Notes under the pieces: model-generated
The model's database searches: none
What the model saw: only the letters and a program-made list of their open reading frames with translations
What the model was told of the DNA's origin: nothing
Position numbers and translations under genes: made by a program
Part shown: in pieces, positions 53,651-61,780 of the stretch
Position numbering within the stretch: the first letter of the stretch is position 1
How the letters are laid out: each line of letters starts with the position of its first letter
Origin: Pseudomonas bubulae
GTDB taxonomy: Bacteria > Pseudomonadota > Gammaproteobacteria > Pseudomonadales > Pseudomonadaceae
NCBI RefSeq assembly: GCF_900618535.1
Contig: NZ_UYJA01000001.1
Location: 434,001 to 498,000 of the forward strand
Reading direction: 5' to 3'
DNA: 64,000 nucleotides

Positions 53651-54754
53651 ATGGCCAACCTGAGAATCAACAATCTGCACAAGGGCTTTGAAGGTTTCTC
53701 GATCATCAAAGGCATTGATCTTGAGGTCAACGACCGTGAGTTCGTGGTATTTGTCGGGCCGTCGGGCTGCGGTAAATCCACACTGCTGCGCCTGATTGCC
53801 GGGCTTGAGGAAGTGACGGACGGCACCATCGAGCTGGACGGGCGCGATATCACTCAAGTCAGCCCGGCCAGGCGCGATCTGGCCATGGTATTTCAGACCT
53901 ACGCTCTGTACCCGCATATGAGCGTGCGCAAAAATATGTCGTTTGCCCTCGACCTGGCAGGCGTGGCCAAGGCCGAAGTGGCAAAAAAGGTCAACGAAGC
54001 CGCCCGCATTCTGGAACTGGCACCCTTACTTGAGCGCAAGCCCAAACACCTGTCCGGTGGTCAGCGTCAGCGCGTGGCCATTGGCCGGGCGATTGTTCGC
54101 AACCCCAAGATTTTCCTGTTTGATGAGCCGTTGTCCAACCTCGATGCCGCGCTGCGGGTGCAAATGCGTCTGGAACTGGCACGCCTGCATCAGGAACTGC
54201 AAGCAACCATGATCTACGTGACCCACGATCAGGTCGAAGCCATGACCCTGGCCGACAAGGTGGTGGTGCTCAATGGCGGCAGGATCGAACAGGTTGGCTC
54301 ACCGCTGGAGCTGTATCACCACCCCGCCAACCTGTTTGTTGCAGGCTTTCTCGGCACACCGAAAATGGGCTTTTTGAAAGGCCGGATCAGCCGCGTTGAC
54401 AGCCAGGGTTGCGAAGTCGAGCTGGACGCCGGCACCCGTATCCAGTTACCCCTGAGCAGCCCTGCGCTGAGCCTGGGCAGCCCGGTCACCCTGGGCATTC
54501 GTCCGGAGCACCTGAACCTGGCCAAACCCGGTGAGTGCACCCTGAGTGTGACTGCCGATGTCGGCGAGCGCTTGGGCAGCGACACCTATTGCCACGTCAA
54601 TACTGCCTGCGGTGAACCGCTGACCATGCGCGTGCGCGGTGATATGGCCAGCCGCTATGGCGAGCAGTTGCAGTTGCACCTGGACAGTGAACATTGCCAT
54701 TTATTCGATGCCGGGGGCCTGGCCCTGACCCGTCCATTGCGCGCAGCTGCCTGA
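53651..54754 (+). CDS. mtlK: Mannitol/sorbitol ABC transporter ATPase MtlK
   Basis: MalK/UgpC-type ATPase, 367 residues. Walker A is VGPSGCGKSTLLRLIAGL, the signature LSGGQRQRVAIGRAI, Walker B KIFLFDEPLSNLDAAL, and the H-loop THDQVEAMTLADKVV. The C-terminal regulatory OB domains follow residue 240. Drives import through MtlF/MtlG. Start ATG 53651, after GGAGG at 53640. Confidence 0.96.
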   Translation: MANLRINNLHKGFEGFSIIKGIDLEVNDREFVVFVGPSGCGKSTLLRLIAGLEEVTDGTIELDGRDITQVSPARRDLAMVFQTYALYPHMSVRKNMSFALDLAGVAKAEVAKKVNEAARILELAPLLERKPKHLSGGQRQRVAIGRAIVRNPKIFLFDEPLSNLDAALRVQMRLELARLHQELQATMIYVTHDQVEAMTLADKVVVLNGGRIEQVGSPLELYHHPANLFVAGFLGTPKMGFLKGRISRVDSQGCEVELDAGTRIQLPLSSPALSLGSPVTLGIRPEHLNLAKPGECTLSVTADVGERLGSDTYCHVNTACGEPLTMRVRGDMASRYGEQLQLHLDSEHCHLFDAGGLALTRPLRAAA

Positions 54755-54771
54755 ACCCACGAGATTGCCCC

Positions 54772-56247
54772 ATGAAACTCAATCGCCGAAACCTCGAAAC
54801 CCTTACCAACCTGGTGGCCAAACCCACCTACCTTGGCAGCGATACCCGGCAGGGCATTGCCCACATCGGCGTGGGCGGATTTCATCGCGCCCACCAGGCG
54901 TATTACACCGATGCCCTGATGAATCGGGGCCAGGATCTGGACTGGAGCATCTGCGGCATCGGTCTGCGGGGCGAAGACCGCAAGGTGCGCGACGCTCTGG
55001 CCGGTCAGGACTACCTCTATACCCTGTTCGAACTGGGCGACAGCGACGACACCCAAAGCCGCATCATCGGCTCTATCAGCGGCATGCTGCTGGCCGAAGA
55101 CGGCATCAATGCACTGATCGACAAGCTGGCCAGCCCGGCCATTCGCATCGTTTCGCTGACCATCACCGAGGGCGGCTATTGCATCGATGACAGCAGCGGC
55201 GAATTTATGTCTGCACTGCCACAGATCCAGCACGACCTCACCCACCCCGAAGCACCGACAACCGTGTTTGGTGTGCTATGCGCCGCCCTGGCCCGACGCC
55301 AGGCCAGCGGTATCCGGGGCTTTACCCTGATGTCCTGCGATAACCTGCCCCACAACGGCGCTGTCGCGCGCAAGGCCCTGCTGGCTTTTGCCGCGCTGCG
55401 CGGTGCTGAACTACATGATTGGATCGCAGCCAATGTCAGCTTCCCAAATGCCATGGTGGATCGCATCACGCCCATGACCAGTAACGCCCATCGTTTGCAA
55501 CTGCATGACCAACTGGGTATAGACGACGCCTGGCCGGTGGTCTGCGAGCCGTTTATCCAGTGGGTACTCGAAGACAAATTTGCCTGCGGCCGCCCGGCAT
55601 GGGAAACCGTGGGCGTACAACTCACCGACGACGTCACGCCTTATGAAGAGATGAAAATCAAACTGCTCAATGGCAGTCATCTGGCGTTGACGTACCTGGG
55701 GTTCCTCAAGGGCTATCGGTTTGTTCACGAAACCATGGGCGATCCCCTGTTCGTGACGTATATGCGTGCCTACATGGATCAGGACGTAACGCCGCAACTG
55801 GCGCCGGTGCCCGGCATTGACCTGACGGCCTACAAGAACACCCTGGTGGAACGCTTTTCCAATCAGGCCATTGCCGACCAGTTGGAGCGCGTGTGCTCGG
55901 ATGGCTCGTCGAAGCTTCCCAAGTTCACCGTGCCTGCCATCAACCGGCTGATCAGCGATGGTGGCGAGTTGAAACGTGCGGCACTGGTGGTTGCAGCCTG
56001 GGCGCTGTATCTCAAGGGGGTTGATGAAAATGGCCTGCACTATGCGATTCCCGACCCGCGGGCGGAGTTTTGCCAGGCCCTGGTGGCGGATGATGAGTTG
56101 ATCGTGCAGCGATTATTGAGCGTTGAAGAGATCTTTGGCGGCGCCATTCCCCGGTCTGCCGAGTTTGTGGCTGCGTTCGAGTGGTGCCTGAACAGCTTGC
56201 GTGATGTCGGGGTGAGCAAAACCCTGGAAAATCTGCTTCATCTTTGA
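54772..56247 (+). CDS. mtlD: Mannitol 2-dehydrogenase
   Basis: NAD-dependent polyol dehydrogenase converting mannitol to fructose, also sorbitol and arabitol. The 491 residues match the long-chain family. The NAD fold is IAHIGVGGFHRAHQAYYTDAL, and the catalytic cluster is visible in EEMKIKLLNGSHLALTYLGF, where Lys, Asn and His follow the spacing known for the P. fluorescens enzyme (Lys295, Asn300, His303). ATG 54772 lies 17 bases after the mtlK stop. Confidence 0.97.
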   Translation: MKLNRRNLETLTNLVAKPTYLGSDTRQGIAHIGVGGFHRAHQAYYTDALMNRGQDLDWSICGIGLRGEDRKVRDALAGQDYLYTLFELGDSDDTQSRIIGSISGMLLAEDGINALIDKLASPAIRIVSLTITEGGYCIDDSSGEFMSALPQIQHDLTHPEAPTTVFGVLCAALARRQASGIRGFTLMSCDNLPHNGAVARKALLAFAALRGAELHDWIAANVSFPNAMVDRITPMTSNAHRLQLHDQLGIDDAWPVVCEPFIQWVLEDKFACGRPAWETVGVQLTDDVTPYEEMKIKLLNGSHLALTYLGFLKGYRFVHETMGDPLFVTYMRAYMDQDVTPQLAPVPGIDLTAYKNTLVERFSNQAIADQLERVCSDGSSKLPKFTVPAINRLISDGGELKRAALVVAAWALYLKGVDENGLHYAIPDPRAEFCQALVADDELIVQRLLSVEEIFGGAIPRSAEFVAAFEWCLNSLRDVGVSKTLENLLHL

Positions 56248-56255
56248 AGCCCACC

Positions 56256-56345
56256 CCAGCCCTCTCTGGCAGAGGGTGCTGAATTGAGCAGTCGCAAGTG
56301 CACCGTTATCCCCGATCAGTCCCTTATCCCTGCGGAAAGGGTCTG
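56256..56345. repeat. Degraded dispersed repeat between mtlD and mtlY
   Basis: CCCCAGCCCTCTCTGGCAGAGGG at the left and CCCCGATCAGTCCCTTATCCCTGCGGAAAGGG at the right recall the element at 39362-39472, including the shared CCCCGATCAGTCCC. Arms have diverged, so it is a remnant copy of that family. Confidence 0.55.
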
Positions 56346-56380
56346 TTAGAGGCTTTTGATCTGGCTAAGAGCAGGTTCCC

Positions 56381-57874
56381 ATGAGCACAACCCACTTATA
56401 CCTGGGCATCGATTGCGGCACCCAGGGCACCAAGGCCCTGATCCTCGACAGCGAGTCCGGCCAGGTGCTCGGGCTGGGCAGCGCCCCACACACGTTAATC
56501 CAGGGCGCACAGGGGCGGCGCGAGCAGGATCCCGGGCAATGGCTGGATGCATTGCAACACGCCACCCGCCAGGCCCTGACCCAAGCCGGCATCAGCGGCC
56601 AGCAGATTCAGGGCATAGGCGTGTCCGCACAACAACACGGGCTGGTGCTGCTCGATAGCCAAGGCGATGTATTGCGCCCGGCCAAACTGTGGTGTGACAC
56701 CGAGTCAACTGGCGAAAACAACCAACTGTTAGAATGGCTGGGCGGCGAAACCGGCTCCCTGGAGCGGCTGGGCCTGGTGATCGCGCCAGGCTACACGGTC
56801 TCCAAGCTGCTCTGGACAAAACACCATCATCCTCAGATTTTGGCACGCACTGCCCATATCCTGTTACCCCATGACTACCTGAATTTCTGGCTGACCGGAC
56901 GCTGCTGCAGCGAATACGGTGATGCGTCCGGCACCGGTTATTTCAACGTGCGCACTCGCCAGTGGGATCGCGAACTGTTGCATCATATCGATCCCGACGG
57001 CCATCTGGAGCAGGCGCTGCCCGAGCTGATCGAGCCCCGCCAACCGGTCGGGCGTATCCGCCCGCTTATCGCGCAGTTGCTGGGACTGAACCCCGATGCC
57101 GTGGTATCCAGCGGGGGCGGCGACAATATGATGGCAGCCATCGGCACCGGCAATATCGAACCCGGAATCATCACCATGAGCCTGGGCTCGTCGGGTACGG
57201 TGTATGCCTTTGACCCGCAGCCACAGGCCCGCCCTGAGGCCTCAGTGGCCAGCTTCTGCTCGAGCACCGGCGGCTGGCTGCCGCTGATCTGCACCCTGAA
57301 CCTGACCAATGTCACCGGTGCCGTGCGCGAGCTGTTCGGCTTGTCTGTGGAGGGCTTCAACCAGATGGCCAGGCAGGCACCCGCAGGCGCAGACGGTGTC
57401 AGCCTGCTGCCCTTCCTCAACGGCGAGCGGGTGCCTGCGCTGCCCGATGCCACCGGCAATTTTCAGGGCCTTACACTGACCAACATGACCCAGGCCAATC
57501 TGTGCCGCGCAGCCATTGAAGGCACCACCTATGGCTTGCGCTACGGCCTCGATCTGCTGCGCCGCAACGGCCTGCAAAGCCACGTCATCCGCCTGGTAGG
57601 CGGCGGTTCAAAAAGCCTCCTGTGGCGCCAGTTGGTGGCCGATATCATGGCCACCCCGGTAGTCTGCCCTGAGCAGAGCGAAGCAGCCGCACTGGGGGCT
57701 GCAATTCAGGCTGCCTGGTGTGTGGCTGCTGACTCACCGACACTGGCTGATCTGTGCCGGCGTTGCGTGCGCCTGGATCCTGCGGGTGAAACCCGGCCCG
57801 AGGCCGATAACGTCCGGGCCTACGAACACTTCTATCAACGCTACCGACTACAGGTCGCAGCCTTAACCGAGTAA
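56381..57874 (+). CDS. mtlY: Xylulokinase MtlY
   Basis: FGGY-family carbohydrate kinase, 497 residues. The N-terminal nucleotide motif is LYLGIDCGTQGTKALILDSESG, the catalytic Asp region is FSLGSSGTVY and GDNMMAAIGTGNIEPG, and the C-terminal signature is HVIRLVGGGSKSLLWRQLVADIM. In the mannitol operon it phosphorylates xylulose made from arabitol. It follows mtlD after a 133-base gap holding a repeat, and mtlZ follows five bases after its stop. Confidence 0.95.
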   Translation: MSTTHLYLGIDCGTQGTKALILDSESGQVLGLGSAPHTLIQGAQGRREQDPGQWLDALQHATRQALTQAGISGQQIQGIGVSAQQHGLVLLDSQGDVLRPAKLWCDTESTGENNQLLEWLGGETGSLERLGLVIAPGYTVSKLLWTKHHHPQILARTAHILLPHDYLNFWLTGRCCSEYGDASGTGYFNVRTRQWDRELLHHIDPDGHLEQALPELIEPRQPVGRIRPLIAQLLGLNPDAVVSSGGGDNMMAAIGTGNIEPGIITMSLGSSGTVYAFDPQPQARPEASVASFCSSTGGWLPLICTLNLTNVTGAVRELFGLSVEGFNQMARQAPAGADGVSLLPFLNGERVPALPDATGNFQGLTLTNMTQANLCRAAIEGTTYGLRYGLDLLRRNGLQSHVIRLVGGGSKSLLWRQLVADIMATPVVCPEQSEAAALGAAIQAAWCVAADSPTLADLCRRCVRLDPAGETRPEADNVRAYEHFYQRYRLQVAALTE

Positions 57875-57879
57875 ATGTT

Positions 57880-58818
57880 ATGTATCTGGTATGCGGAGAA
57901 GCCTTATTCGATTTTTTTGCCCGGTCGCCTGAGAGTACGCCGACGGGCCAGGTGGACTTCAAGGCCATTGCTGGCGGCTCACCCTTCAACGTGGCGGTGG
58001 GCCTGCGCCGCCTGGGCGTCGACACCGCACTGTTTGCCGGGCTGTCGACCGACTACCTGGGCCAGCGGCTGAAACAGGTGCTGGTGAATGAAGGCGTGAG
58101 CACGCGATACCTGCATGATCTGGACGCGCCCACCACGCTGGCCATGGTCGCGCTGGATGCCAACGGCTCGCCCGCCTACAGCTTTCGCGGTGAGGGCTGC
58201 GCCGACCGGCAATTGCACGCCCATCACCTGCCGCTGCTTGGGCCCGAGGTGCGGGGTGTGCATGTGGGGTCTTTTTCGTTGGTGGTGCAGCCGGTGGGCG
58301 ATACGTTGCTGGCACTGGTCAAGCGCGAGAGCGGGCAACGGCTGATCAGCCTTGACCCCAATGTGCGCCTTAATCCAGAGCCGGACATCGAACGCTGGCG
58401 TCAGCGGATCAAGGAACTGATCCCCTATGCCGATGTGATCAAGGTCAGTGATGAAGACCTGGAGTTGCTGTACCCGGGACAGGACGCGCAGGAAATTGCC
58501 CGGTCATGGCTCAACCATCGTTGCCAACTGGTGTTTTTGACCCGGGGCAGTCAGGGCGCCAGTGTGTTCAGTCGCGAACATGGGCAGCGTTCGGTGCCCG
58601 CCAGCCTGGTGGAGGTAGCCGATACCGTGGGCGCGGGGGATACCTTCCAGGCCGCAGTGATTGCATGGTTGACCGGGCATGGGCTGGACTCGATCGAAGG
58701 CATACAGGGCCTGAGTGCGGTGCAACTGGACGCCCTGCTCGACTTCGCCAGCCGTGCCGCAGCCCTGACCTGCAGTAAAACCGGCCCGGACCTGCCCTAC
58801 CGCGAACAGCTGCTATAA
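57880..58818 (+). CDS. mtlZ: Fructokinase MtlZ (PfkB/ribokinase family)
   Basis: Phosphorylates the fructose made by MtlD. The 312 residues have the PfkB features GGSPFNVAVGLRRLGVDTALFAG near the N-terminus and the anion hole/catalytic Asp DTVGAGDTFQAAVIAWL near residue 255. It starts five bases after the mtlY stop and is the last gene of the mtl operon, followed by a REP-like inverted repeat. Confidence 0.95.
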   Translation: MYLVCGEALFDFFARSPESTPTGQVDFKAIAGGSPFNVAVGLRRLGVDTALFAGLSTDYLGQRLKQVLVNEGVSTRYLHDLDAPTTLAMVALDANGSPAYSFRGEGCADRQLHAHHLPLLGPEVRGVHVGSFSLVVQPVGDTLLALVKRESGQRLISLDPNVRLNPEPDIERWRQRIKELIPYADVIKVSDEDLELLYPGQDAQEIARSWLNHRCQLVFLTRGSQGASVFSREHGQRSVPASLVEVADTVGAGDTFQAAVIAWLTGHGLDSIEGIQGLSAVQLDALLDFASRAAALTCSKTGPDLPYREQLL

Positions 58819-58823
58819 CCGTT

Positions 58824-58930
58824 GCAGCCGCTGAGGAGCGAACGAGGCTGCGATAAGGGCCGCAGGACCTTCAATATTTCAGGGTCGCTGCGCAACCCAT
58901 CGCCGCCTCGCTGCGCTCCTCAGCGGCTAC
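58824..58930. repeat. REP-type inverted pair between mtlZ and the porin gene
   Basis: GCAGCCGCTGAGGAGCGAACGAGGCTGCGAT (58824-58854) and its near-complement at 58899-58930 form an inverted pair across a 44-base spacer. It lies between convergent genes and probably also terminates both. Confidence 0.8.
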
Positions 58931-58935
58931 AGCCC

Positions 58936-60237
58936 TTACCAGATCGACAGGTTATAGCTGACGATCAAACGGGTCTCATCCACGTCACGGGCAAACTGGG
59001 AGTAGTTGGTGCGGTAGGTGGCATTACGCAAGCGCAGGCTGACGTCCTTGAACGTACCGCTTTGCACGATGTATTTCAGCTCGCTGTCACGCTCCCACTC
59101 CTTGCCCTCTTCGCTGCTGCCCACCACCTTGATATGGTCGCCGTTGACATAACGGGTCAGGAACGACAGACCGTCGATGCCGATGGCTTTGAAGTCGTAA
59201 TCGTAACGCAGTTGCCAGGAACGCTCCTGAGCGTTGGCAAAGTCGTTGACCTGCAGGTAGTTGACCAGATACGGGTTGCTGCCATCCAGGTACGGCATTG
59301 AAGTATCGCCGTTCATGCGCTGCCAGCCAGCACTGATCTTGTGCCCGCCCAGTGCATAGCCGAGCATGGCGCCCAATGCGCGGTTGTCGATAGTGCCAGC
59401 CTTGGCCGAACCCGAGTCATCACTTTTCAGCAAGCGCACATCGGCGGACAACACACCAGGACCGACCGGTTGATTGGCCTGCAAACCGACAAACTGCTGG
59501 CGATAGATATCCTGCAACTCACCGTAGTGGTATTGCGCAGTCAGATGCTCGTTAACCTTGTAATCCAGACCGTACATGCTGAAGTGATCAGCGGTGATAT
59601 TGCAGCCATAACGCTTGTTTTTGCAGTTCAGGCGCAGGTCCTGGGAGTCGGTGGAGTCCCGGGCGGTATAACGGTCAAGGCGCGAGGCCATGAACTTGAG
59701 ATCCCTGATTTCCTGGGATACCAGCATGGCGCCATTGAACATGTTTGGCAGTAAACGGCCATCATTGTATTTGAGCAACGGCAGATCAGGCAGCAGCGCG
59801 CCGTATTTGAGCACGGTGTCGGAGACCCGCATTTTTGCTGTCAGGCCAAATTTGGCGTACTGATCCTTGGAACGACGCGGGTCGCTGCCGGTCGAAGGCA
59901 GCAGGCCACTATTGCTGTCGGCCGGGCTGGAATCCAGCTTCAGGCCCAGCATGCCCAGTGCATCCAGGCCAAAACCGACGGTGCCCTCGGTATAGCCCGA
60001 TTGCAGATTGAGGATAAACCCTTGCGCCGTTTCATCGCGCTTGGAGGCGCCCTGGGGGTTTGAGCTGCTACCATCGCGAAAATCGCGATTGAAGTACACC
60101 GTACGTGCTTCCAGTCTGGCGCTGCTGTCTTCAAAAAAGCCGCCGGCCTGTGACGGTGCGGCAAAGCCGGCACACACTGCCAGCGCGCCCAAGTGTGCTA
60201 CCCGGCGATGCGCCAACAATGAAAAAGGATGAACCAT
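58936..60237 (-). CDS. OprD-family outer-membrane porin
   Basis: Substrate-specific 18-strand porin, about 433 residues after choosing ATG 60237 with TGGAG about eight bases upstream. The signal peptide is MVHPFSLLAHRRVAHLGALAVCAGFAAPSQA, followed by GGFFEDSSARLEARTVYFNRDFRD, the OprD start. Typical aromatic strand segments (LTAQYHYGEL, RSWQLRYDYDFKAIGIDGLSFLTRYVNGD) lead to a C-terminal SYNLSIW. OprD proteins import amino acids, small acids or sugars; the substrate here is unknown, though the neighbouring mtl operon invites comparison. It is convergent with mtl, so it is not in that operon. Confidence 0.93.
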   Translation of the reverse strand: MVHPFSLLAHRRVAHLGALAVCAGFAAPSQAGGFFEDSSARLEARTVYFNRDFRDGSSSNPQGASKRDETAQGFILNLQSGYTEGTVGFGLDALGMLGLKLDSSPADSNSGLLPSTGSDPRRSKDQYAKFGLTAKMRVSDTVLKYGALLPDLPLLKYNDGRLLPNMFNGAMLVSQEIRDLKFMASRLDRYTARDSTDSQDLRLNCKNKRYGCNITADHFSMYGLDYKVNEHLTAQYHYGELQDIYRQQFVGLQANQPVGPGVLSADVRLLKSDDSGSAKAGTIDNRALGAMLGYALGGHKISAGWQRMNGDTSMPYLDGSNPYLVNYLQVNDFANAQERSWQLRYDYDFKAIGIDGLSFLTRYVNGDHIKVVGSSEEGKEWERDSELKYIVQSGTFKDVSLRLRNATYRTNYSQFARDVDETRLIVSYNLSIW

Positions 60238-60471
60238 GTACAAGCTCCAGCAGCCAATCATTGGCAGGGTGAAAACGACCGAAGACACGCTCGGATACAA
60301 AGTGAGCGTCCTCAATCAAAAAAAGGGGCGCAATTGTACGAAAGGCTAAGCTGGAGCCTCATTCGACCTTAGTCGCACGGTCAAGACCGGGCTTTGCAGC
60401 AAGGCTGACAGCCTTGTACCGGTATGCGGCCTTAAACAGACCGACTTACAGATTCAAATTCAGGACCTACC

Positions 60472-61398
60472 ATGCCAATCAAGAGTTCAAGGCGCCACCA
60501 ACGCTTGCAGGCCAGCGCCACCGAACAAGCTTTGCTTGAGCTTAACGAAACCCTTGAGGAGCGTGTGGCCGAGCGCACCCGGGCATTGGCCGAGGCCAAT
60601 ATGCAATTGCAGCTCGAGATACAGGAGCGGGCCCGTGCTGAGGAAGCCCTGCGCCACGGGCAAAAAATGGAGGCGGTAGGGCAATTGACGGGCGGCATCG
60701 CCCATGATTTCAATAATATGCTCACTGGCATTATCGCCAGCCTGGACCTGATGAAACGCTACATCGCGGCAGGCCGTATTGATGAGGTCGAGCGTTTTGC
60801 CGATGCCGCCGTCAACTCTGCGCAGCGCGCCGCCGCGCTGACCAACCGCTTGCTGACGTTCTCCCGTCGCCAGTCGCTGGATCGCAAGCCGCTGGACCCC
60901 AATCAGCTGGTGAAATCACTGCAGGAATTGTTCAGCAGCAGCAAAGGCGCGAATATCGACCTGATCCTGGAACTGGGGCAAAACATCTGGCCGGTCAATA
61001 CTGACAGCGGCCAGCTCGAAAGTGCCCTGCTCAATCTGATGATCAATGCCCGGGATGCGATGCCCGACGGTGGCACCCTGGTAGTCAAAACAGCCAATCA
61101 TTACCTCAATGCCAGCGATCTCGGCACTCTGGAATCAGTCAGCTCCGGGGATTACGTCATGCTCGAGGTCAGTGACAACGGCACCGGTATGAGCCCGCGG
61201 GTCCTCGCCAGGGCCTTTGACCCGTTTTTCACCACCAAGCCCGTGGGCCAGGGAACCGGGCTTGGGCTATCGATGATTTACGGCTTTGCCCAGCAGTCCG
61301 GCGGGCATGTCAGCATCAACAGCCTGAGCGGATGCGGCACCCGTGTGTGCTTGTACCTGCCGCGCCATCATCACCCGGAGGCGAAAACTCAGGCATAA
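60472..61398 (+). CDS. Compact sensor histidine kinase (no input domain)
   Basis: A 308-residue soluble kinase. An N-terminal coiled coil (about 12-65; [39 protein letters not shown]) replaces any PAS or membrane sensor. The H-box is [17 protein letters not shown], then N-box [17 protein letters not shown]1 [20 protein letters not shown] and G2 [13 protein letters not shown], all intact. Similar kinases often carry PAS or receiver domains; this one ends after the ATPase domain. It has no adjacent response regulator gene in view. It may be a trimmed remnant of a longer kinase or a scaffold-like sensor. Confidence 0.88.
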   Translation: MPIKSSRRHQRLQASATEQALLELNETLEERVAERTRALAEANMQLQLEIQERARAEEALRHGQKMEAVGQLTGGIAHDFNNMLTGIIASLDLMKRYIAAGRIDEVERFADAAVNSAQRAAALTNRLLTFSRRQSLDRKPLDPNQLVKSLQELFSSSKGANIDLILELGQNIWPVNTDSGQLESALLNLMINARDAMPDGGTLVVKTANHYLNASDLGTLESVSSGDYVMLEVSDNGTGMSPRVLARAFDPFFTTKPVGQGTGLGLSMIYGFAQQSGGHVSINSLSGCGTRVCLYLPRHHHPEAKTQA

Positions 61399-61443
61399 TC
61401 CGCGACCGCGCACTATGCCCCACTGTTCCAAGGTACAGATCAC

Positions 61444-61719
61444 ATGAAAGCTCAAGCCCGCCATATTTTGGTGAAAACAGCCGAAGAGGCCGAATCGCTC
61501 AAACAACGCATCGCCAAAGGCGAAGCCTTCGATGTGCTGGCGAAAAAATTCTCCACCTGCCCGTCAGGCAAACGCGGCGGCGATCTGGGCGAAGTGAGGC
61601 CCGGGCAGATGGTTGGCATCATTGACCAGATCATCTTCAAAAAACCGCTGCGGGTGGTGCATGGCCCGGTCAAGAGCAAGTTCGGCTATCACTTGGTGCA
61701 AGTCTTTTACCGCGACTGA
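61444..61719 (+). CDS. ppiC: Parvulin-type peptidyl-prolyl isomerase
   Basis: A 91-residue cytosolic parvulin with the signature ARHILVKTAEEAESLKQRI, KKFSTCPSGKRGGDLGEVRPGQMV and GPVKSKFGYHLVQVFYRD. Both conserved His positions (ARHIL and GYHLV) and the Cys are present. It is the same size as E. coli PpiC. Lies 45 bases after the kinase gene with no clear terminator in between, so may be co-transcribed. Confidence 0.95.
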   Translation: MKAQARHILVKTAEEAESLKQRIAKGEAFDVLAKKFSTCPSGKRGGDLGEVRPGQMVGIIDQIIFKKPLRVVHGPVKSKFGYHLVQVFYRD

Positions 61720-61780
61720 ACAGCCCCCTGCCCTCTGACGGCACCCTCGAAGACAGGGTTTGGGGTACTCGAGATTTCGG

